Assembly: GCF_032193765.1 (NCBI RefSeq)
Contig: NZ_JAVBIJ010000001.1
Location: forward strand, 1,922,001 to 1,986,000
Direction: 5' to 3'
Source: Rhodoferax potami
GTDB taxonomy: Bacteria; Pseudomonadota; Gammaproteobacteria; Burkholderiales; Burkholderiaceae_C
DNA length: 64,000 nucleotides
The translations under genes and the position numbers were made by a program. Of the stretch, positions 9,576 through 20,512 are shown one piece after another. Within the stretch, counting starts at the first letter, position 1, and every line of letters starts with the position of its first letter. A model generated the notes under the pieces. It saw only the letters and a program-made list of their open reading frames with translations, did not search any database and was not told where the DNA came from.

Positions 9576-10220
9576 TTATTGTGCGCGAGTGCCAACCACT
9601 TCGATTTCCACGCGGCGGTTCTTAGAACGGCCTTCTTTGGTCTTGTTGTCAGCAACAGGTTGCTTCTCGCCCTTGCCTTCTGTGTAAACACGGTTCTTCT
9701 CAATGCCCTTGGACACCAAGTAAGCCTTCACAGCTTCAGAACGTGCAACGGACAACTTTTGGTTGTAGCCGTCAGCGCCAGTGGCATCAGTGTGACCCAC
9801 AGCAATGATGACTTCCAGGTTGATGGCCTTCACTTTGGACACGAGGTCGTCCAGCTTAGCTTTGCCCTCGGCCTTCAACACGGATTTGTCAAAGTCAAAG
9901 AATGCGTCTGCAGCGTAAGTTACTTTGCTTGCAGCGGCGACTGGAGCTGCTGCGGGTGCAGGTGCTGCTGCGGGCTTAGGAGCAGCAACAGGAGCGGGAG
10001 CTGCTGCGGGTGCAGGTGCTGCAGCAGGAGCAACGATTGCGCCGTCGCAACCAGCTGCAGCAGTTGCTGGAGTCCAGCTGGCATCGCGCCAGCACTGGCC
10101 GTCAACGTTCTTCCAAACGTCGCCAGCGGCGCTACGCCAGTTGTGAATTTCTTGTGCGCCAGCGGCAGAAGCCAACACAGCGGTAGCGATCAGGGCTGCA
10201 ACTTTATTCAATTGTTTCAT
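9576..10220 (-). CDS. OmpA-family envelope protein
   Basis: The start is ATG 10220, preceded by a good Shine-Dalgarno (GGAAGG); the upstream extension lacks one. The 214-residue product begins with a Sec signal peptide (MKQLNKVAALIATAVLASAA, cut after AGA). A short domain with WRSAAGDVWKNVDGQCWRD and a second cysteine follows. An Ala/Pro-rich linker of about 35 residues leads to a C-terminal OmpA domain (FFDFDKSVL, VGHTDATGADGYNQKLS, GKGEKQPVADNKT, RSKNRRVEIEV) that should bind peptidoglycan. There is no eight-strand barrel, so it is a periplasmic peptidoglycan anchor rather than a classic OmpA porin. It is monocistronic, with its own terminator, and divergent from gyrA. Confidence 0.9.
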   Translation of the reverse strand: MKQLNKVAALIATAVLASAAGAQEIHNWRSAAGDVWKNVDGQCWRDASWTPATAAAGCDGAIVAPAAAPAPAAAPAPVAAPKPAAAPAPAAAPVAAASKVTYAADAFFDFDKSVLKAEGKAKLDDLVSKVKAINLEVIIAVGHTDATGADGYNQKLSVARSEAVKAYLVSKGIEKNRVYTEGKGEKQPVADNKTKEGRSKNRRVEIEVVGTRAQ

Positions 10221-10457
10221 AGAACCTTCCTTATTTAGGCAGTAACTGCAGCGAGCTGCGATTGATTGGTGACGCCCCAAGGCCTTTAGCGCCGAAGACG
10301 TTGATCTGATTGTGCCATACCGTGGGGAACCAGATAAATGCCCTTGCCAACTAGTTCCGGTATTCACAAACGATGACTGAAGCTGTTGCAATCGTGCTAC
10401 ACCCGCGCGGCCGTAGAATCCAAGGTTGTCCTCGACATTGATAGACAGACACCAACT

Positions 10458-13118
10458 ATGACCCAGTTCGCCAAAGAAACACTGCCCATCAGTCTTGAAG
10501 AGGAAATGCGCCGCAGCTACCTCGACTACGCCATGAGCGTGATCGTGGGTCGGGCGCTGCCCGATGCACGAGACGGCTTAAAACCCGTGCACCGCCGTGT
10601 GCTCTATGCGATGCATGAGCTCAACAACGATTGGAACCGTGCCTACAAAAAGTCGGCGCGTATTGTGGGCGACGTCATCGGTAAGTACCACCCGCACGGC
10701 GACCAGTCGGTGTACGACACCATCGTCCGTATGGCGCAAGATTTTTCTATGCGGCACATGCTGGTGGATGGCCAAGGTAACTTCGGCTCCGTGGACGGCG
10801 ACAGTGCGGCGGCCATGCGATACACCGAAATCCGTTTGGCGAAAATCGCCCACGAGTTGCTTGCCGATCTGGATAAAGAAACAGTCGACTTCGGCCCCAA
10901 CTACGATGGCTCCGAATCAGAACCTCTGGTGATGCCCACCCGCATCCCCAACCTGTTGGTCAACGGCTCGGGCGGTATCGCGGTGGGTATGGCCACCAAC
11001 ATTCCGCCCCACAACTTAAACGAAGTGGTGGACGCCTGCCTGCACTTGCTGAAGAACCCGGAAGCCTCCATCGACGAGCTGATGGACATCATTCCGGCAC
11101 CTGACTTCCCGACCGCCGGCATCATTTACGGCATTCAAGGTGTGAAAGATGGCTACCGCACGGGCCGCGGCCGCGTGGTTATGCGCGCACGCTGCCACTT
11201 TGAAGACATCGACAAAGGCCAGCGTCAGGCCATCATCGTGGATGAGCTGCCCTACCAGGTCAACAAAAAGACTCTGCAAGAGCGCATGGCAGAGCTGGTG
11301 CACGAAAAGAAAATTGAAGGCATCAGCCACATCCAGGACGAGTCCGACAAGTCCGGCATGCGCTTGGTCATCGAACTCAAGCGCGGCGAAGTGCCCGAGG
11401 TGGTGCTCAACAACCTGTACAAGCAAACCCAGCTGCAAGACACCTTCGGCATCAACATGGTGGCCTTGGTGAACGGCCAGCCCAAGCTGTGCAACCTCAA
11501 AGACTTGATCGAAGTCTTCCTGGACCACCGCCGTGAAGTAGTGACCCGCCGCACCGTGTTCAACCTGCGCAAAGCCCGCGAGCGTGGCCACGTGCTGGAA
11601 GGCTTAGCGGTGGCGCTGGCCAATATTGATGACTTCATCCGCATCATCCGTGAATCACCCACCCCCCCTGTGGCAAAACTGGAGCTGATGAACCGCCCTT
11701 GGGACAGCAAGCTGGTGCGCGAAATGCTCACGCGCACCCGTGCCGACGGCGGCGTGGTGAATGCGGATGACTACCGCCCCGACGGCTTGGAAAAAGAATT
11801 CGGCATGGGCAACGACGGCCTGTACCGGCTGTCTGAAACGCAAGCGCAGGAAATCCTGCAAATGCGCCTCCAGCGCCTGACCGGGCTGGAGCAAGACAAG
11901 ATCGTCGCCGAGTACAAAGACGTGATGGCAGAGATCGAAGACCTGCTGGACATCTTGGCCAAGCCAGCCCGCGTGGCAGTGATCATCGGTGAAGAGTTGG
12001 GCCATGTGAAACAGGAATTCGGCCAGACCAAGATCGGCGCGCGCCGCAGCCTGGTTGAGCACTCTTCGTTCGATCTGTCCACCGAAGACCTGATCACACC
12101 CACTGACATGGTGGTCACGATGAGCCACAGCGGCTACATCAAGAGCCAGCCCCTGCACGAATACCGTGCCCAGAAGCGCGGCGGCCGGGGCAAACAAGCC
12201 ACAGCCACCAAGGAAGACGACTGGGTAGACCAGCTATTTGTGGCCAACACGCACGACTACATCCTGTGTTTTTCGAACCGCGGCCGCTTGTACTGGCTCA
12301 AGGTGTGGGAAGTGCCTCAGGGCTCGCGTGGCTCGCGCGGTCGCCCTATCGTGAACATGTTCCCCTTGCAAGAAGGCGAAAAAATCACCGTGGTGCTGGC
12401 ACTCACCGGCGAGAAACGCACCTTCCCTGCCGACCAGTATGTGTTCATGTCCACGAGCATGGGTACGGTCAAAAAGACGGCGCTCGACGAATTCAGCAAC
12501 CCGCGCAAGGCCGGCATCATCGCCGTGGACTTGGACGAAGGCGACTTCCTGATCGGCGCAGCACTGACCGACGGCAAGCACGACGTGATGTTGTTCAGTG
12601 ACGGCGGCAAGGCTGTGCGCTTTGACGAAAACGATGTGCGTCCCATGGGTCGTAACGCCCGGGGTGTGCGAGGCATGATGCTAGACGATGGCCAGAGCGT
12701 GATCGCCATGCTGGTGGCTGAAGACGAGCAGCAAAGTGTGTTGACCGCCACCGAAAACGGCTTCGGCAAGCGCACCAACATCACCGAATACACCCGCCAT
12801 GGCCGTGGCACCAAGGGCATGATTGCCATCCAGCAATCCGAACGGAACGGCAAGGTCGTGGCGGCAACTTTGGTACATGCCGACGACGAAATCATGCTGA
12901 TCACCGACAAGGGTGTGCTGGTGCGCACCCGGGTCAGCGAGATCCGCGAAATGGGTCGTGCGACCCAGGGCGTGACCCTGATCGGCTTGGATGAAGGCTC
13001 CAAGCTTAGCGGACTGCAACGCATCGTGGAAAACGACGCCAACCCATCCGATGCCACTGCAGAGGGTGCGGAAGATGCAGCAGACGGTACAGACGGAGAC
13101 GCACCCGCCGCCGAGTGA
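10458..13118 (+). CDS. gyrA: DNA gyrase subunit A
   Basis: This 886-residue subunit of the type II topoisomerase introduces negative supercoils with GyrB. ATG 10458 gives the standard N-terminus [20 protein letters not shown]. The catalytic Tyr lies in [12 protein letters not shown]. The C-terminal domain has the GyrA box QKRGGRGK, required for DNA wrapping, and repeated beta-pinwheel blades (for example [20 protein letters not shown]). The tail is acidic ([17 protein letters not shown]). The quinolone-determining region reads [13 protein letters not shown] with Gln83 and Ser84 in E. coli numbering, where E. coli has Ser83 and Ala84; Asp87 is kept. It heads the run into serC. Confidence 0.97.
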   Translation: MTQFAKETLPISLEEEMRRSYLDYAMSVIVGRALPDARDGLKPVHRRVLYAMHELNNDWNRAYKKSARIVGDVIGKYHPHGDQSVYDTIVRMAQDFSMRHMLVDGQGNFGSVDGDSAAAMRYTEIRLAKIAHELLADLDKETVDFGPNYDGSESEPLVMPTRIPNLLVNGSGGIAVGMATNIPPHNLNEVVDACLHLLKNPEASIDELMDIIPAPDFPTAGIIYGIQGVKDGYRTGRGRVVMRARCHFEDIDKGQRQAIIVDELPYQVNKKTLQERMAELVHEKKIEGISHIQDESDKSGMRLVIELKRGEVPEVVLNNLYKQTQLQDTFGINMVALVNGQPKLCNLKDLIEVFLDHRREVVTRRTVFNLRKARERGHVLEGLAVALANIDDFIRIIRESPTPPVAKLELMNRPWDSKLVREMLTRTRADGGVVNADDYRPDGLEKEFGMGNDGLYRLSETQAQEILQMRLQRLTGLEQDKIVAEYKDVMAEIEDLLDILAKPARVAVIIGEELGHVKQEFGQTKIGARRSLVEHSSFDLSTEDLITPTDMVVTMSHSGYIKSQPLHEYRAQKRGGRGKQATATKEDDWVDQLFVANTHDYILCFSNRGRLYWLKVWEVPQGSRGSRGRPIVNMFPLQEGEKITVVLALTGEKRTFPADQYVFMSTSMGTVKKTALDEFSNPRKAGIIAVDLDEGDFLIGAALTDGKHDVMLFSDGGKAVRFDENDVRPMGRNARGVRGMMLDDGQSVIAMLVAEDEQQSVLTATENGFGKRTNITEYTRHGRGTKGMIAIQQSERNGKVVAATLVHADDEIMLITDKGVLVRTRVSEIREMGRATQGVTLIGLDEGSKLSGLQRIVENDANPSDATAEGAEDAADGTDGDAPAAE

Positions 13119-13174
13119 CTATCATTTTGATAGCTACCCACGCACGTTCTATAAGCGCTAGAGCCCGATTTTAT
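13118..13174 (+). repeat. Dispersed repeat copy A (gyrA-serC gap)
   Basis: ACTATCATTTTGATAGCTAC is followed by CACGCACGTTCTATAAGCGC and TAGAGCCCGATTTT. It matches the other copies in the window and fills nearly the whole gyrA-serC gap. Confidence 0.75.
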
Positions 13175-13187
13175 TGATAAGCCACTG

Positions 13188-14312
13188 ATGCAACGCCCTT
13201 ACAACTTTTCGGCCGGACCGGCCGCCATGCCGGCTGAAGTGCTGGAACAAGCCGCCGCCGAAATGCTGAATTGGCCCGATGCCCAAGGTCGTTTGAGCGG
13301 CATGGGCGTCATGGAAATGAGCCACCGCGGCAAAGAGTTCCTGAGCATCTACGAAGCTGCTGAAGCGGATCTGCGCGAGTTGTTGGCGGTACCAGCCAAC
13401 TTCAAGATCCTGTTCATGCAAGGCGGTGGATTGGCCGAAAACGCCATCGTTCCGCTGAATTTGAGCGGACTGCGCGCCGGCAATGGCCAAGGCGCTGCCG
13501 ACTTTGTGTTGACGGGCAGTTGGAGTGAAAAATCGTTCAAGGAAGCTGGCAAGTACTGCAGCAACCACATTGCGGCCAGCAGCAAGGCAGATGGTTTTAC
13601 CGCCATCCCTCCTGCCGCAAGCTGGGAGTTGCGTGATGACGCCAGCTATGTGCACATCTGCAGCAACGAAACCATCCACGGCATCGAATTCCAGAGCCTG
13701 CCTGATCTGAAGGCACTGGGCTCCAAAGCCGAACTGGTGATGGACTTCTCCTCCCATGTCGCGTCGCGTCCGGTGGACTGGAGCCGCGTGGGCCTAGCGT
13801 TTGGGGGGGCCCAAAAGAACCTTGGCCCCGCCGGACTCACCCTCGTGGTAGTGCGCGAAGACCTGCTAGGCCATGCCTTGTCGATCTGCCCCAGTGCGTT
13901 TGACTACAAAACCGTGGCCGACAACGGCTCGATGTACAACACCCCGCCTACCTATTCGATCTACATCGCCGGGTTGGTGTTCAAGTGGCTCAAGCGCCAA
14001 GGGGGCGTGGCCGCCATGGAGGCCCGCAACATCGCCAAAGCCAAGTTGCTGTACGGTGCGATTGACGCGACCGGCTTCTACATGAACGGCGTGGCACGCA
14101 ATGCGCGATCCCGCATGAACGTACCTTTCTTCTTGCGCAACGAGAGCCTGAACGACGCCTTCCTCGCAGGCGCCAAAGAGGCCGGCCTTTTGCAACTCAA
14201 GGGGCACAAGTCGGTTGGTGGCATGCGTGCCAGCATTTATAACGCGATTCCGCTCGAGGGCGTGCAGGCACTCGTCCAGTACATGCAAGAGTTTGAACGC
14301 ACCCACGGCTGA
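13188..14312 (+). CDS. serC: Phosphoserine aminotransferase
   Basis: This 374-residue PLP enzyme converts 3-phosphohydroxypyruvate to phosphoserine and also serves pyridoxal phosphate synthesis. The N-terminus ([20 protein letters not shown]) and [15 protein letters not shown] are characteristic. The PLP lysine is in [13 protein letters not shown], and the substrate-binding [14 protein letters not shown] lies near the C-terminus. It is nine bases from pheA, in the order serC-pheA-tyrA-aroA known from related betaproteobacteria, so it is probably co-transcribed with the aromatic genes. The Shine-Dalgarno is weak. Confidence 0.96.
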   Translation: MQRPYNFSAGPAAMPAEVLEQAAAEMLNWPDAQGRLSGMGVMEMSHRGKEFLSIYEAAEADLRELLAVPANFKILFMQGGGLAENAIVPLNLSGLRAGNGQGAADFVLTGSWSEKSFKEAGKYCSNHIAASSKADGFTAIPPAASWELRDDASYVHICSNETIHGIEFQSLPDLKALGSKAELVMDFSSHVASRPVDWSRVGLAFGGAQKNLGPAGLTLVVVREDLLGHALSICPSAFDYKTVADNGSMYNTPPTYSIYIAGLVFKWLKRQGGVAAMEARNIAKAKLLYGAIDATGFYMNGVARNARSRMNVPFFLRNESLNDAFLAGAKEAGLLQLKGHKSVGGMRASIYNAIPLEGVQALVQYMQEFERTHG

Positions 14313-14320
14313 GGCGCACC

Positions 14321-15403
14321 ATGGCACGAACACTCCCCGAACTCCGCGTCTTGATCGACGCCCTGGACATCGAGCTCCTCACCCTGCTGAACCGCCGTGC
14401 GGCCTTGGCCAACGAGGTGGGTGAAGTCAAAAAGGTGGAAGGCTCTGCGGTGTTCCGCCCCGAGCGCGAAGCCCAGGTCATTCAGACCCTGCAATCCGCC
14501 AACGACGGCGCGCTCAAGAACAGCAGCGTCGCGGTGATCTGGCGCGAAATCATGTCGGCCTGCCGGGCGCTGGAAGCACCGCAGCGTGTGGCCTACTTGG
14601 GCCCCAAAGGCACGTTCAGTGAAGAAGCCGCCCTGCGCTTTTTCGGCTCCAGCATCACCCACGTACCCTGTGCCAACTTTGACGAGGTATTCCACGCCGC
14701 CACCGCAGGTTCTGCCGAGTTTGGCGTGGTGCCCGTGGAAAACAGCACGGAAGGCGTCGTGACCCGCTCGCTGGATCTGCTGCTGAACTCGCCGCTGCAT
14801 ATCGTGGGCGAAATCAGCCTGCTGGTGCGCCACCACCTGCTGCGCACCACTGCCTCGCTGGAGGGCATTGAAGTGGTGCTCGCGCACCCGCAAGCCTTGG
14901 CCCAATGCCAACAATGGCTCAGCACCCACTTACCCCATGCGGAACGCCGCGCGGTGTCTAGCAATGCCGAGGGTGCTCGCCTGGCTGCCACCAACCCCGC
15001 TTGGGCAGGCATCGCGAGTGAGCGTGCAGGCTCCGAATTCGGCCTGCACACTGCAGCACACGCCATTCAAGACGAAGCCTTCAACCGGACCCGCTTTGTG
15101 GTGGTCTGCCTGCCCAGCGTGTTGCCCGCGCCGCAGGCCTCCGGCAAAGACTGCACCAGCTTGGTAGTTTCGGTGCCCAACAAGCCGGGCGCAGTGCACG
15201 ACATGTTGGTGCCGCTCAAGCAGCATGGTGTTTCCATGACCCGGTTCGAGTCCCGTCCGGCCCGCAGCGGCCAGTGGGAGTATTACTTCTACATCGATTT
15301 GCAGGGCCACCCATCGCAGCCGCATGTGACTGCTGCGCTGAAAGACCTTGCCGGACTTTGCGCTTTTTACAAGGTGCTGGGCACCTACCCCTTGGCAGAC
15401 TGA
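14321..15403 (+). CDS. pheA: Bifunctional chorismate mutase / prephenate dehydratase (P-protein)
   Basis: This 360-residue enzyme makes phenylpyruvate from chorismate. Residues about 1-90 are an AroQ-type mutase (LRVLIDALDIELLTLLNRRA, FRPEREAQVI). The dehydratase domain starts at RVAYLGPKGTFSEEAALRFF, with the VVPVENSTEGVVTRSLDLL motif. A C-terminal ACT domain (LVVSVPNKPGAVHDMLVPL, then TRFESRPARSG) is the phenylalanine feedback site. The ESRP motif for Phe binding is present, so allosteric inhibition is expected. Confidence 0.96.
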   Translation: MARTLPELRVLIDALDIELLTLLNRRAALANEVGEVKKVEGSAVFRPEREAQVIQTLQSANDGALKNSSVAVIWREIMSACRALEAPQRVAYLGPKGTFSEEAALRFFGSSITHVPCANFDEVFHAATAGSAEFGVVPVENSTEGVVTRSLDLLLNSPLHIVGEISLLVRHHLLRTTASLEGIEVVLAHPQALAQCQQWLSTHLPHAERRAVSSNAEGARLAATNPAWAGIASERAGSEFGLHTAAHAIQDEAFNRTRFVVVCLPSVLPAPQASGKDCTSLVVSVPNKPGAVHDMLVPLKQHGVSMTRFESRPARSGQWEYYFYIDLQGHPSQPHVTAALKDLAGLCAFYKVLGTYPLAD

Positions 15404-15424
15404 GCTGACTGCAGGACACCATTT

Positions 15425-16300
15425 ATGTTTGAACAACTCGGTCTGATTGGTTGCGGTTTGATGGGCGGCTCGTTCGCCCTGGCGTTGAAGCGGGCCGGAC
15501 TCGTCAAACGGGTGGTGGGCTACAGCAAATCCCCCTCCACCACCGAACGTGCGCGCCAGTTGGGCGTGATCGACATCGAAGCGCCCTCGGCTCTGCTGGC
15601 CGTGTCCGGTGCCGACATTGTGCTGATTGCGGTCCCCGTGTCGGCGACTGAGTCGACCTTCAAGGCCATCAAGCACTTGGTCACCCCCAACATGCTGATC
15701 ATGGATGTGGGTTCCACCAAGCGCGATGTAATCGATGCCGGCCGCCGCGGCTTGCGCGAGCACATCGGCTCGTTCGTGCCGGCCCACCCGATTGCCGGCA
15801 AAGAGCTCTCCGGTGTGGAACATGCCGACCCCGACCTGTACGCCGGCAAGCAAATCATTCTGACCCCCATAGAACGCACCCTGACCACCCAACTGCAAAA
15901 GGCGGTCGATGTCTGGTCTGCACTGGGGTGCAGGGTTTTGAAGATGTCTCCCGAACAGCATGACGCTGCGTTTGCCGCCGTGAGCCACCTGCCCCACCTG
16001 ATTGCATTTGCCTTGATGAACGGCATCCAAGGACAGCCGCAGGGCAAAGACTATTTATCCTTGGCCGGGCCCGGTTTTCGCGACTTCACCCGCATTGCGG
16101 CCAGCGATCCCAAAATTTGGCGCGACATCATGATCTCCAACCGCGAAGAGTTGCTCGAACAAAGCAAAATCTTCCAACGCACACTCCAGGCCATGGAGCT
16201 GATGATCTCCAGCGGCAATGCGGACGCACTTGAGGGGCTGATTGAACAAGCCAGCCACACACGCGCCAACTGGACCATGGCCACCAAGCTCAACAAATAA
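15425..16300 (+). CDS. tyrA: Prephenate dehydrogenase
   Basis: This 291-residue NAD(P)-dependent dehydrogenase catalyses the tyrosine-branch step. It has an N-terminal Rossmann fold with [20 protein letters not shown]. The catalytic region includes [10 protein letters not shown] and [17 protein letters not shown] with the conserved histidine, and [11 protein letters not shown] follows in the helical C-terminal domain. There is no mutase or ACT domain. Its TAA stop shares one base with the aroA ATG (TAATG), so the two are translationally coupled. Whether it prefers prephenate or arogenate cannot be read from the sequence. Confidence 0.93.
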   Translation: MFEQLGLIGCGLMGGSFALALKRAGLVKRVVGYSKSPSTTERARQLGVIDIEAPSALLAVSGADIVLIAVPVSATESTFKAIKHLVTPNMLIMDVGSTKRDVIDAGRRGLREHIGSFVPAHPIAGKELSGVEHADPDLYAGKQIILTPIERTLTTQLQKAVDVWSALGCRVLKMSPEQHDAAFAAVSHLPHLIAFALMNGIQGQPQGKDYLSLAGPGFRDFTRIAASDPKIWRDIMISNREELLEQSKIFQRTLQAMELMISSGNADALEGLIEQASHTRANWTMATKLNK

Positions 16301-18297
16301 TGTTCTCTACCGTTTTCCTCGACCTGCCCCCCTTGGTCCATGCCGCCGGCGCGGTCACCCTCCCCGGCTCGAAAAGTATCTCCAATCGCGTGCTGCTGCT
16401 CGCCGCCATGAGCGAGGGCACCACCACAATTCACGACCTGCTGGACTCGGACGACACCCGCGTCATGCTGATCGCCCTGCGCACCCTCGGGTGCCTGGTG
16501 GAAGAGTCGGGCACCACCGTGCGCATCACCGGACTGGCAGGCAAGCTCCCCAATGGCTCCGCCAAACTGTTTTTAGGCAATGCAGGTACCGCCATGCGGC
16601 CATTGACCGCTGCTCTGGCGGTGGTCGGCGGCGACTTTGAACTCAGCGGCGTGCCGCGCATGCACGAGCGGCCCATCGGCGATCTGGTGGACGCACTGCG
16701 CCAACTGGGCTGCGCCATCGACTATATGGGCAACGAAGGTTATCCACCGCTCAAGCTAGGCAAGCCTGCACTGAAGCTTGATGCACCCATCAAGGTGCGC
16801 GGCGATGTGTCCAGCCAGTTTTTGACCGCCCTCTTGATGGCACTCCCCTTGGTCGCCACCAAAGACATCGTGATTGAAGTGGTGGGCGAGCTGATTTCCC
16901 GCCCCTACATTGAGATCACCTTGAACCTGCTGGCGCGCTTTGGCGTGCAGGTCCAACGTGACGAGTGGCAGCGTTTCACCATTCCTGCAGGCGCCAAGCT
17001 GGGCTCGCCCGGAGACATCCATGTCGAAGCAGACGCCTCTAGCGCTAGCTATTTCATAGCACTAGGCGCAATATCCACGGCGGCCAATAGCCAAAATGGC
17101 ATCAAGGTGCAAGGCGTCGGAGCGGACTCCATTCAGGGCGATATCCGCTTCATGGAAGCCGCCCAAGCCATGGGCGCAAAAATCGACAGCGGCCCGAATT
17201 GGCTGCATATCCAACGCGGCGCTTGGCCCCTGAAAGCCATCGACCTCGACTGCAACCACATCCCCGATGCCGCCATGACCCTGGCCGTGATGGCGCTCTA
17301 TGCCGACGGCACCACCACCCTGCGCAACATTGCCAGCTGGCGCGTTAAAGAGACCGACCGCATCGCCGCCATGGCCACAGAGCTGCGCAAACTCGGCGCC
17401 AGCGTGGTCGAAGGTGCTGACTTTATTCAGGTCACCCCACCTGCAAGCTTGCAAGACTGGAAACCCGCCAGCATCCACACCTATGACGACCACCGCGTGG
17501 CCATGTGTTTTTCACTGGCAGCATTTAATCCTGCCGGCGTGCAACTGCGCATTGAAGACCCGAAATGCGTCGCCAAGACCTTCCCTGATTATTTTGAAAC
17601 CCTGTTCTCGGTAGCGTCATCCGCCACATCCTCCATTCCGGTAATTTGTGTCGACGGCCCTACCGCATCCGGCAAAGGCACTTTGGCTGCGGTACTGGCT
17701 GAGAAGCTGGGTTACCACTTTTTGGACTCCGGCTCGCTCTACCGAATCACTGGGTTGGCCGCCACCCGCGCGGGTATTACCCTGGACATCGCCAACGAAG
17801 CCGCGATTGTGACCCTGCTCAACACATTGCCGATTCATTTCGAAGGCAGCCATATCTGGCTCGGCAACGAAGACGTCAGCGAGCTGATCCGGACCGAAGA
17901 AGCCGGCATGAACGCTTCCAAGGTCTCGGCGTTCCCAGCGGTACGGTCGGCACTCATCGATTTGCAGCGCAATTTCCGGCAGCTGCCCGGCTTGGTGGCG
18001 GATGGCCGTGACATGGGTACCGTAATTTTCCCGGAAGCCGCTTTGAAGGTCTACCTCACCGCCAGCGCCGCATGCCGTGCGGAGCGCAGGCTTAAACAGT
18101 TGATTTCAAAGGGGATTCCAGCTACACTCGACAGTCTTCGCGCTGACCTAGAGGCTCGCGACGCACGGGACTCCTCCCGCACCGTCGCCCCTTTGAAGCC
18201 GGCACAAGATGCCTTGTTGCTTGATAACTCGGAATTGACAGTCGATACGTCTGTTCAAACCGTGCTGGACTGGTGGCAGAGCAAACAGCCTTTCTAG
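16300..18297 (+). CDS. aroA-cmk: Fused EPSP synthase / cytidylate kinase
   Basis: This 665-residue protein joins two enzymes in one frame. Residues 1 to about 435 are 5-enolpyruvylshikimate-3-phosphate synthase ([84 protein letters not shown]). From about residue 446 follows cytidylate kinase with the P-loop [32 protein letters not shown] and [20 protein letters not shown]. No stop or start signal separates the domains. The genes are adjacent but separate in many betaproteobacteria; the fused form is known in some Comamonadaceae. Residues about 250-267 may be encoded by a dispersed repeat. Confidence 0.95.
   Translation: MFSTVFLDLPPLVHAAGAVTLPGSKSISNRVLLLAAMSEGTTTIHDLLDSDDTRVMLIALRTLGCLVEESGTTVRITGLAGKLPNGSAKLFLGNAGTAMRPLTAALAVVGGDFELSGVPRMHERPIGDLVDALRQLGCAIDYMGNEGYPPLKLGKPALKLDAPIKVRGDVSSQFLTALLMALPLVATKDIVIEVVGELISRPYIEITLNLLARFGVQVQRDEWQRFTIPAGAKLGSPGDIHVEADASSASYFIALGAISTAANSQNGIKVQGVGADSIQGDIRFMEAAQAMGAKIDSGPNWLHIQRGAWPLKAIDLDCNHIPDAAMTLAVMALYADGTTTLRNIASWRVKETDRIAAMATELRKLGASVVEGADFIQVTPPASLQDWKPASIHTYDDHRVAMCFSLAAFNPAGVQLRIEDPKCVAKTFPDYFETLFSVASSATSSIPVICVDGPTASGKGTLAAVLAEKLGYHFLDSGSLYRITGLAATRAGITLDIANEAAIVTLLNTLPIHFEGSHIWLGNEDVSELIRTEEAGMNASKVSAFPAVRSALIDLQRNFRQLPGLVADGRDMGTVIFPEAALKVYLTASAACRAERRLKQLISKGIPATLDSLRADLEARDARDSSRTVAPLKPAQDALLLDNSELTVDTSVQTVLDWWQSKQPF
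17048..17100 (+). repeat. Possible dispersed repeat copy inside aroA
   Basis: GCTATTTCATAGCACTAGGC, then GCAATATCCACGGCGGCCAA and TAGCCAAAATGGC align with the other copies. The encoded STAANSQNG lengthens the loop that normally joins GAI to the VxGVGxDSIQGD segment. Part of the match also encodes conserved AroA residues, so this is the weakest copy. Confidence 0.4.
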
Positions 18298-18370
18298 CCC
18301 CGGCCTGAAAAGCAAACTGGCCCCCATCGCTTTCATCGCGCGCCAGCGCACCGGTTCACACCAAGAGCGA

Positions 18371-18406
18371 CGGGGTTCAACAACTTAACCCCGCGGTGCA
18401 AACCGC
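18371..18406 (+). promoter_or_regulatory. Structured rpsA leader (two stacked hairpins)
   Basis: CGGGGTT / AACCCCG (18371-18377 with 18387-18393) is followed directly by GCGGT-GCAA-ACCGC (18393-18406), a hairpin with a GNRA tetraloop that ends seven bases before the ATG. No Shine-Dalgarno is present. In gammaproteobacteria rpsA is translated from such a hairpin leader and repressed by free S1; the same logic is inferred here. Confidence 0.55.
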
Positions 18407-18413
18407 AAAACAC

Positions 18414-20090
18414 ATGTCTGAATCTTTCGCAGCCCTATTTGAAGAATCGCTACAACGCTCGGAAATGCGCACCGGTGAAGTGATCACCGCTGAAGTCGTC
18501 CGCATCGAGCACAGCTTCGTCGTTGTCAACGCCGGCCTCAAGTCTGAAGCCTACGTGCCAATCGAAGAATTCAAGAGCGACAAGGGCGAAATCGAAGTCC
18601 AAGTGGGCGACTTCGTGTCGGTGGCTATCGACTCCGTCGAAAACGGCTACGGCGACACCATCCTGTCCCGTGACAAGGCCAAGCGTTTGGCTTCCTGGAT
18701 GAGCCTGGAAAAGGCCCTGGAATCCGGCGAATTCGTGACCGGTACCACTTCCGGCAAGGTCAAAGGCGGCCTGACCGTTCTGGTCAACGGCATCCGCGCA
18801 TTCTTGCCCGGTTCCTTGGTCGACACACGTCCCACCAAGGACCTGTCTCCGTACGAAAACAAGACCTTGGAATTCAAGGTTATCAAGCTGGACCGCAAGC
18901 GCAACAACGTGGTGCTGAGCCGCCGCGCTGTGGTGGAAGCCTCCATGGGCGAAGAGCGCGCCAAGCTGATGCACACCCTCAAAGAAGGTTCTGTGGTGCA
19001 AGGCGTGGTCAAGAACATCACCGAATACGGTGCGTTCGTGGACCTGGGCGGTATCGACGGCCTGTTGCACATCACTGACATGGCATGGCGCCGCGTCCGT
19101 CACCCATCCGAAGTGGTGACAGCCGGTCAGGAAATCACTGCCAAGATCCTGAAGTTCGACACCGAAAAGAACCGCGTGTCTCTGGGTCTGAAGCAAATGG
19201 GCGACGACCCATGGATGGGCGTGAACCGCCGCTACCCACAAGGTACCCGCATGTTCGGCAAGATCACCAACATCGCCGACTACGGCGCGTTTGTGGAACT
19301 CGAACCCGGAATCGAAGGCTTGGTGCACGTCTCCGAAATGGACTGGACCAACAAGAACGTTGCTCCTTCGAAGATCGTTGCCTTGGGTGACGAAGTCGAA
19401 GTCATGGTTCTGGAAATCGACGAAGACAAGCGTCGTATCTCCTTGGGCATGAAGCAGTGCAAGGCCAACCCATGGCAAGAATTTGCTCAGAACACCAAGC
19501 GCGGCGACCGCGTGAAGGGCCCGATCAAGTCGATCACCGACTTCGGCGTGTTCGTGGGTCTGGCTGCCGGTATCGACGGCCTGGTGCACCTGTCTGACCT
19601 GTCTTGGAACGAATCCGGCGAAACCGCCGTGCGCGAATTCAAGAAGGGCCAGGAAGTTGAAGCCATCGTGTTGGCCGTGGACGTGGACCGCGAGCGCATC
19701 TCCTTGGGTATCAAGCAGTTGGATTCCGATCCTTTCACCACTTTCGTGTCCGTGAACGACAAGGGCCAGACCGTTACCGGTAAGGTCAAGACCGTGGACG
19801 CCAAGGGCGCTGAAATCGATCTGGGCGACGACATCCTGGGCTACCTGCGCGCTTCCGAAATCAGCCGCGACCGCGTTGAAGACGCTCGCAACGTGCTGAA
19901 AGAAGGCGACGAAGTGACTGCTGTGGTGGTGAACGTGGATCGCAAGACCCGCAACATCCAGTTGTCCATCAAGGCCAAGGACATGGCTGACCAGAACGAA
20001 GCCATGCAATCCCTGAACCAGAACACCGGCTCCGCTGGTACCACCAGCCTGGGCGCTTTGTTGCGCGCCAAGCTGGACAACAACAACTAA
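18414..20090 (+). CDS. rpsA: 30S ribosomal protein S1
   Basis: This 558-residue protein brings mRNA to the 30S subunit. Six S1 OB-fold repeats can be followed, for example [40 protein letters not shown] and [23 protein letters not shown] 18414 gives [19 protein letters not shown], matching the family N-terminus; the GTG at 18396 lies inside the leader hairpin and is unlikely. Codon choice is strongly biased toward C-ending codons, as expected for a highly expressed gene. A terminator follows before ihfB. Confidence 0.97.
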   Translation: MSESFAALFEESLQRSEMRTGEVITAEVVRIEHSFVVVNAGLKSEAYVPIEEFKSDKGEIEVQVGDFVSVAIDSVENGYGDTILSRDKAKRLASWMSLEKALESGEFVTGTTSGKVKGGLTVLVNGIRAFLPGSLVDTRPTKDLSPYENKTLEFKVIKLDRKRNNVVLSRRAVVEASMGEERAKLMHTLKEGSVVQGVVKNITEYGAFVDLGGIDGLLHITDMAWRRVRHPSEVVTAGQEITAKILKFDTEKNRVSLGLKQMGDDPWMGVNRRYPQGTRMFGKITNIADYGAFVELEPGIEGLVHVSEMDWTNKNVAPSKIVALGDEVEVMVLEIDEDKRRISLGMKQCKANPWQEFAQNTKRGDRVKGPIKSITDFGVFVGLAAGIDGLVHLSDLSWNESGETAVREFKKGQEVEAIVLAVDVDRERISLGIKQLDSDPFTTFVSVNDKGQTVTGKVKTVDAKGAEIDLGDDILGYLRASEISRDRVEDARNVLKEGDEVTAVVVNVDRKTRNIQLSIKAKDMADQNEAMQSLNQNTGSAGTTSLGALLRAKLDNNN

Positions 20091-20112
20091 TCTGTTGTTG
20101 CTGACCTGATTG

Positions 20113-20149
20113 AACGACCGGTTGCTTCACTGCACCGGTCGTTTTTTCT
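20113..20149 (+). terminator. Terminator after rpsA
   Basis: AACGACCGGT / ACCGGTCGTT form a 10-bp stem with an 11-base loop, followed by TTTTC. It separates rpsA from ihfB, so ihfB needs readthrough or its own promoter. Confidence 0.85.
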
Positions 20150-20172
20150 TCGTATATTCTGTGTAAACCGCT

Positions 20173-20484
20173 ATGACCCGCTCCGACCTTGTTGAAGAAC
20201 TGGCCGACCGCTTCCGGCAATTGACGCACCGCGACGCTGAATTCGCCGTCAAGGCTATTCTGGATGCGATGAACGACGCATTGGTTCGAGGTCACCGCAT
20301 CGAAATCCGCGGATTTGGCAGCTTCTCCATCAATCGCCGCCCGCCCCGCATGGGCCGCAATCCGCGCAGTGGCGAGAGCGTTGCCATTCCTGAAAAACGA
20401 GTCCCTCACTTCAAGCCGGGCAAAGCGCTTCGCGAAGCGGTGGATACCCGTACCGCAGAGCTGGAATCCAAGGCAAAACCCTGA
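20173..20484 (+). CDS. ihfB: Integration host factor beta subunit
   Basis: This 103-residue DNA-bending protein pairs with IhfA. It shows the HU/IHF signature: [20 protein letters not shown] at the N-terminus, then [20 protein letters not shown], the DNA-gripping arm [20 protein letters not shown] and GKALREAVD. Position directly after rpsA is conserved in many proteobacteria and favours IhfB over HU. It is followed by lapA-lapB. Confidence 0.95.
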   Translation: MTRSDLVEELADRFRQLTHRDAEFAVKAILDAMNDALVRGHRIEIRGFGSFSINRRPPRMGRNPRSGESVAIPEKRVPHFKPGKALREAVDTRTAELESKAKP

Positions 20485-20512
20485 GTAGAATCCCTCGACA
20501 ACGAGGAGATCA

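Noticed and set aside
18450..20009. 519-codon open frame antisense to rpsA
   Set aside because: It is a shadow of the strongly biased rpsA codons.
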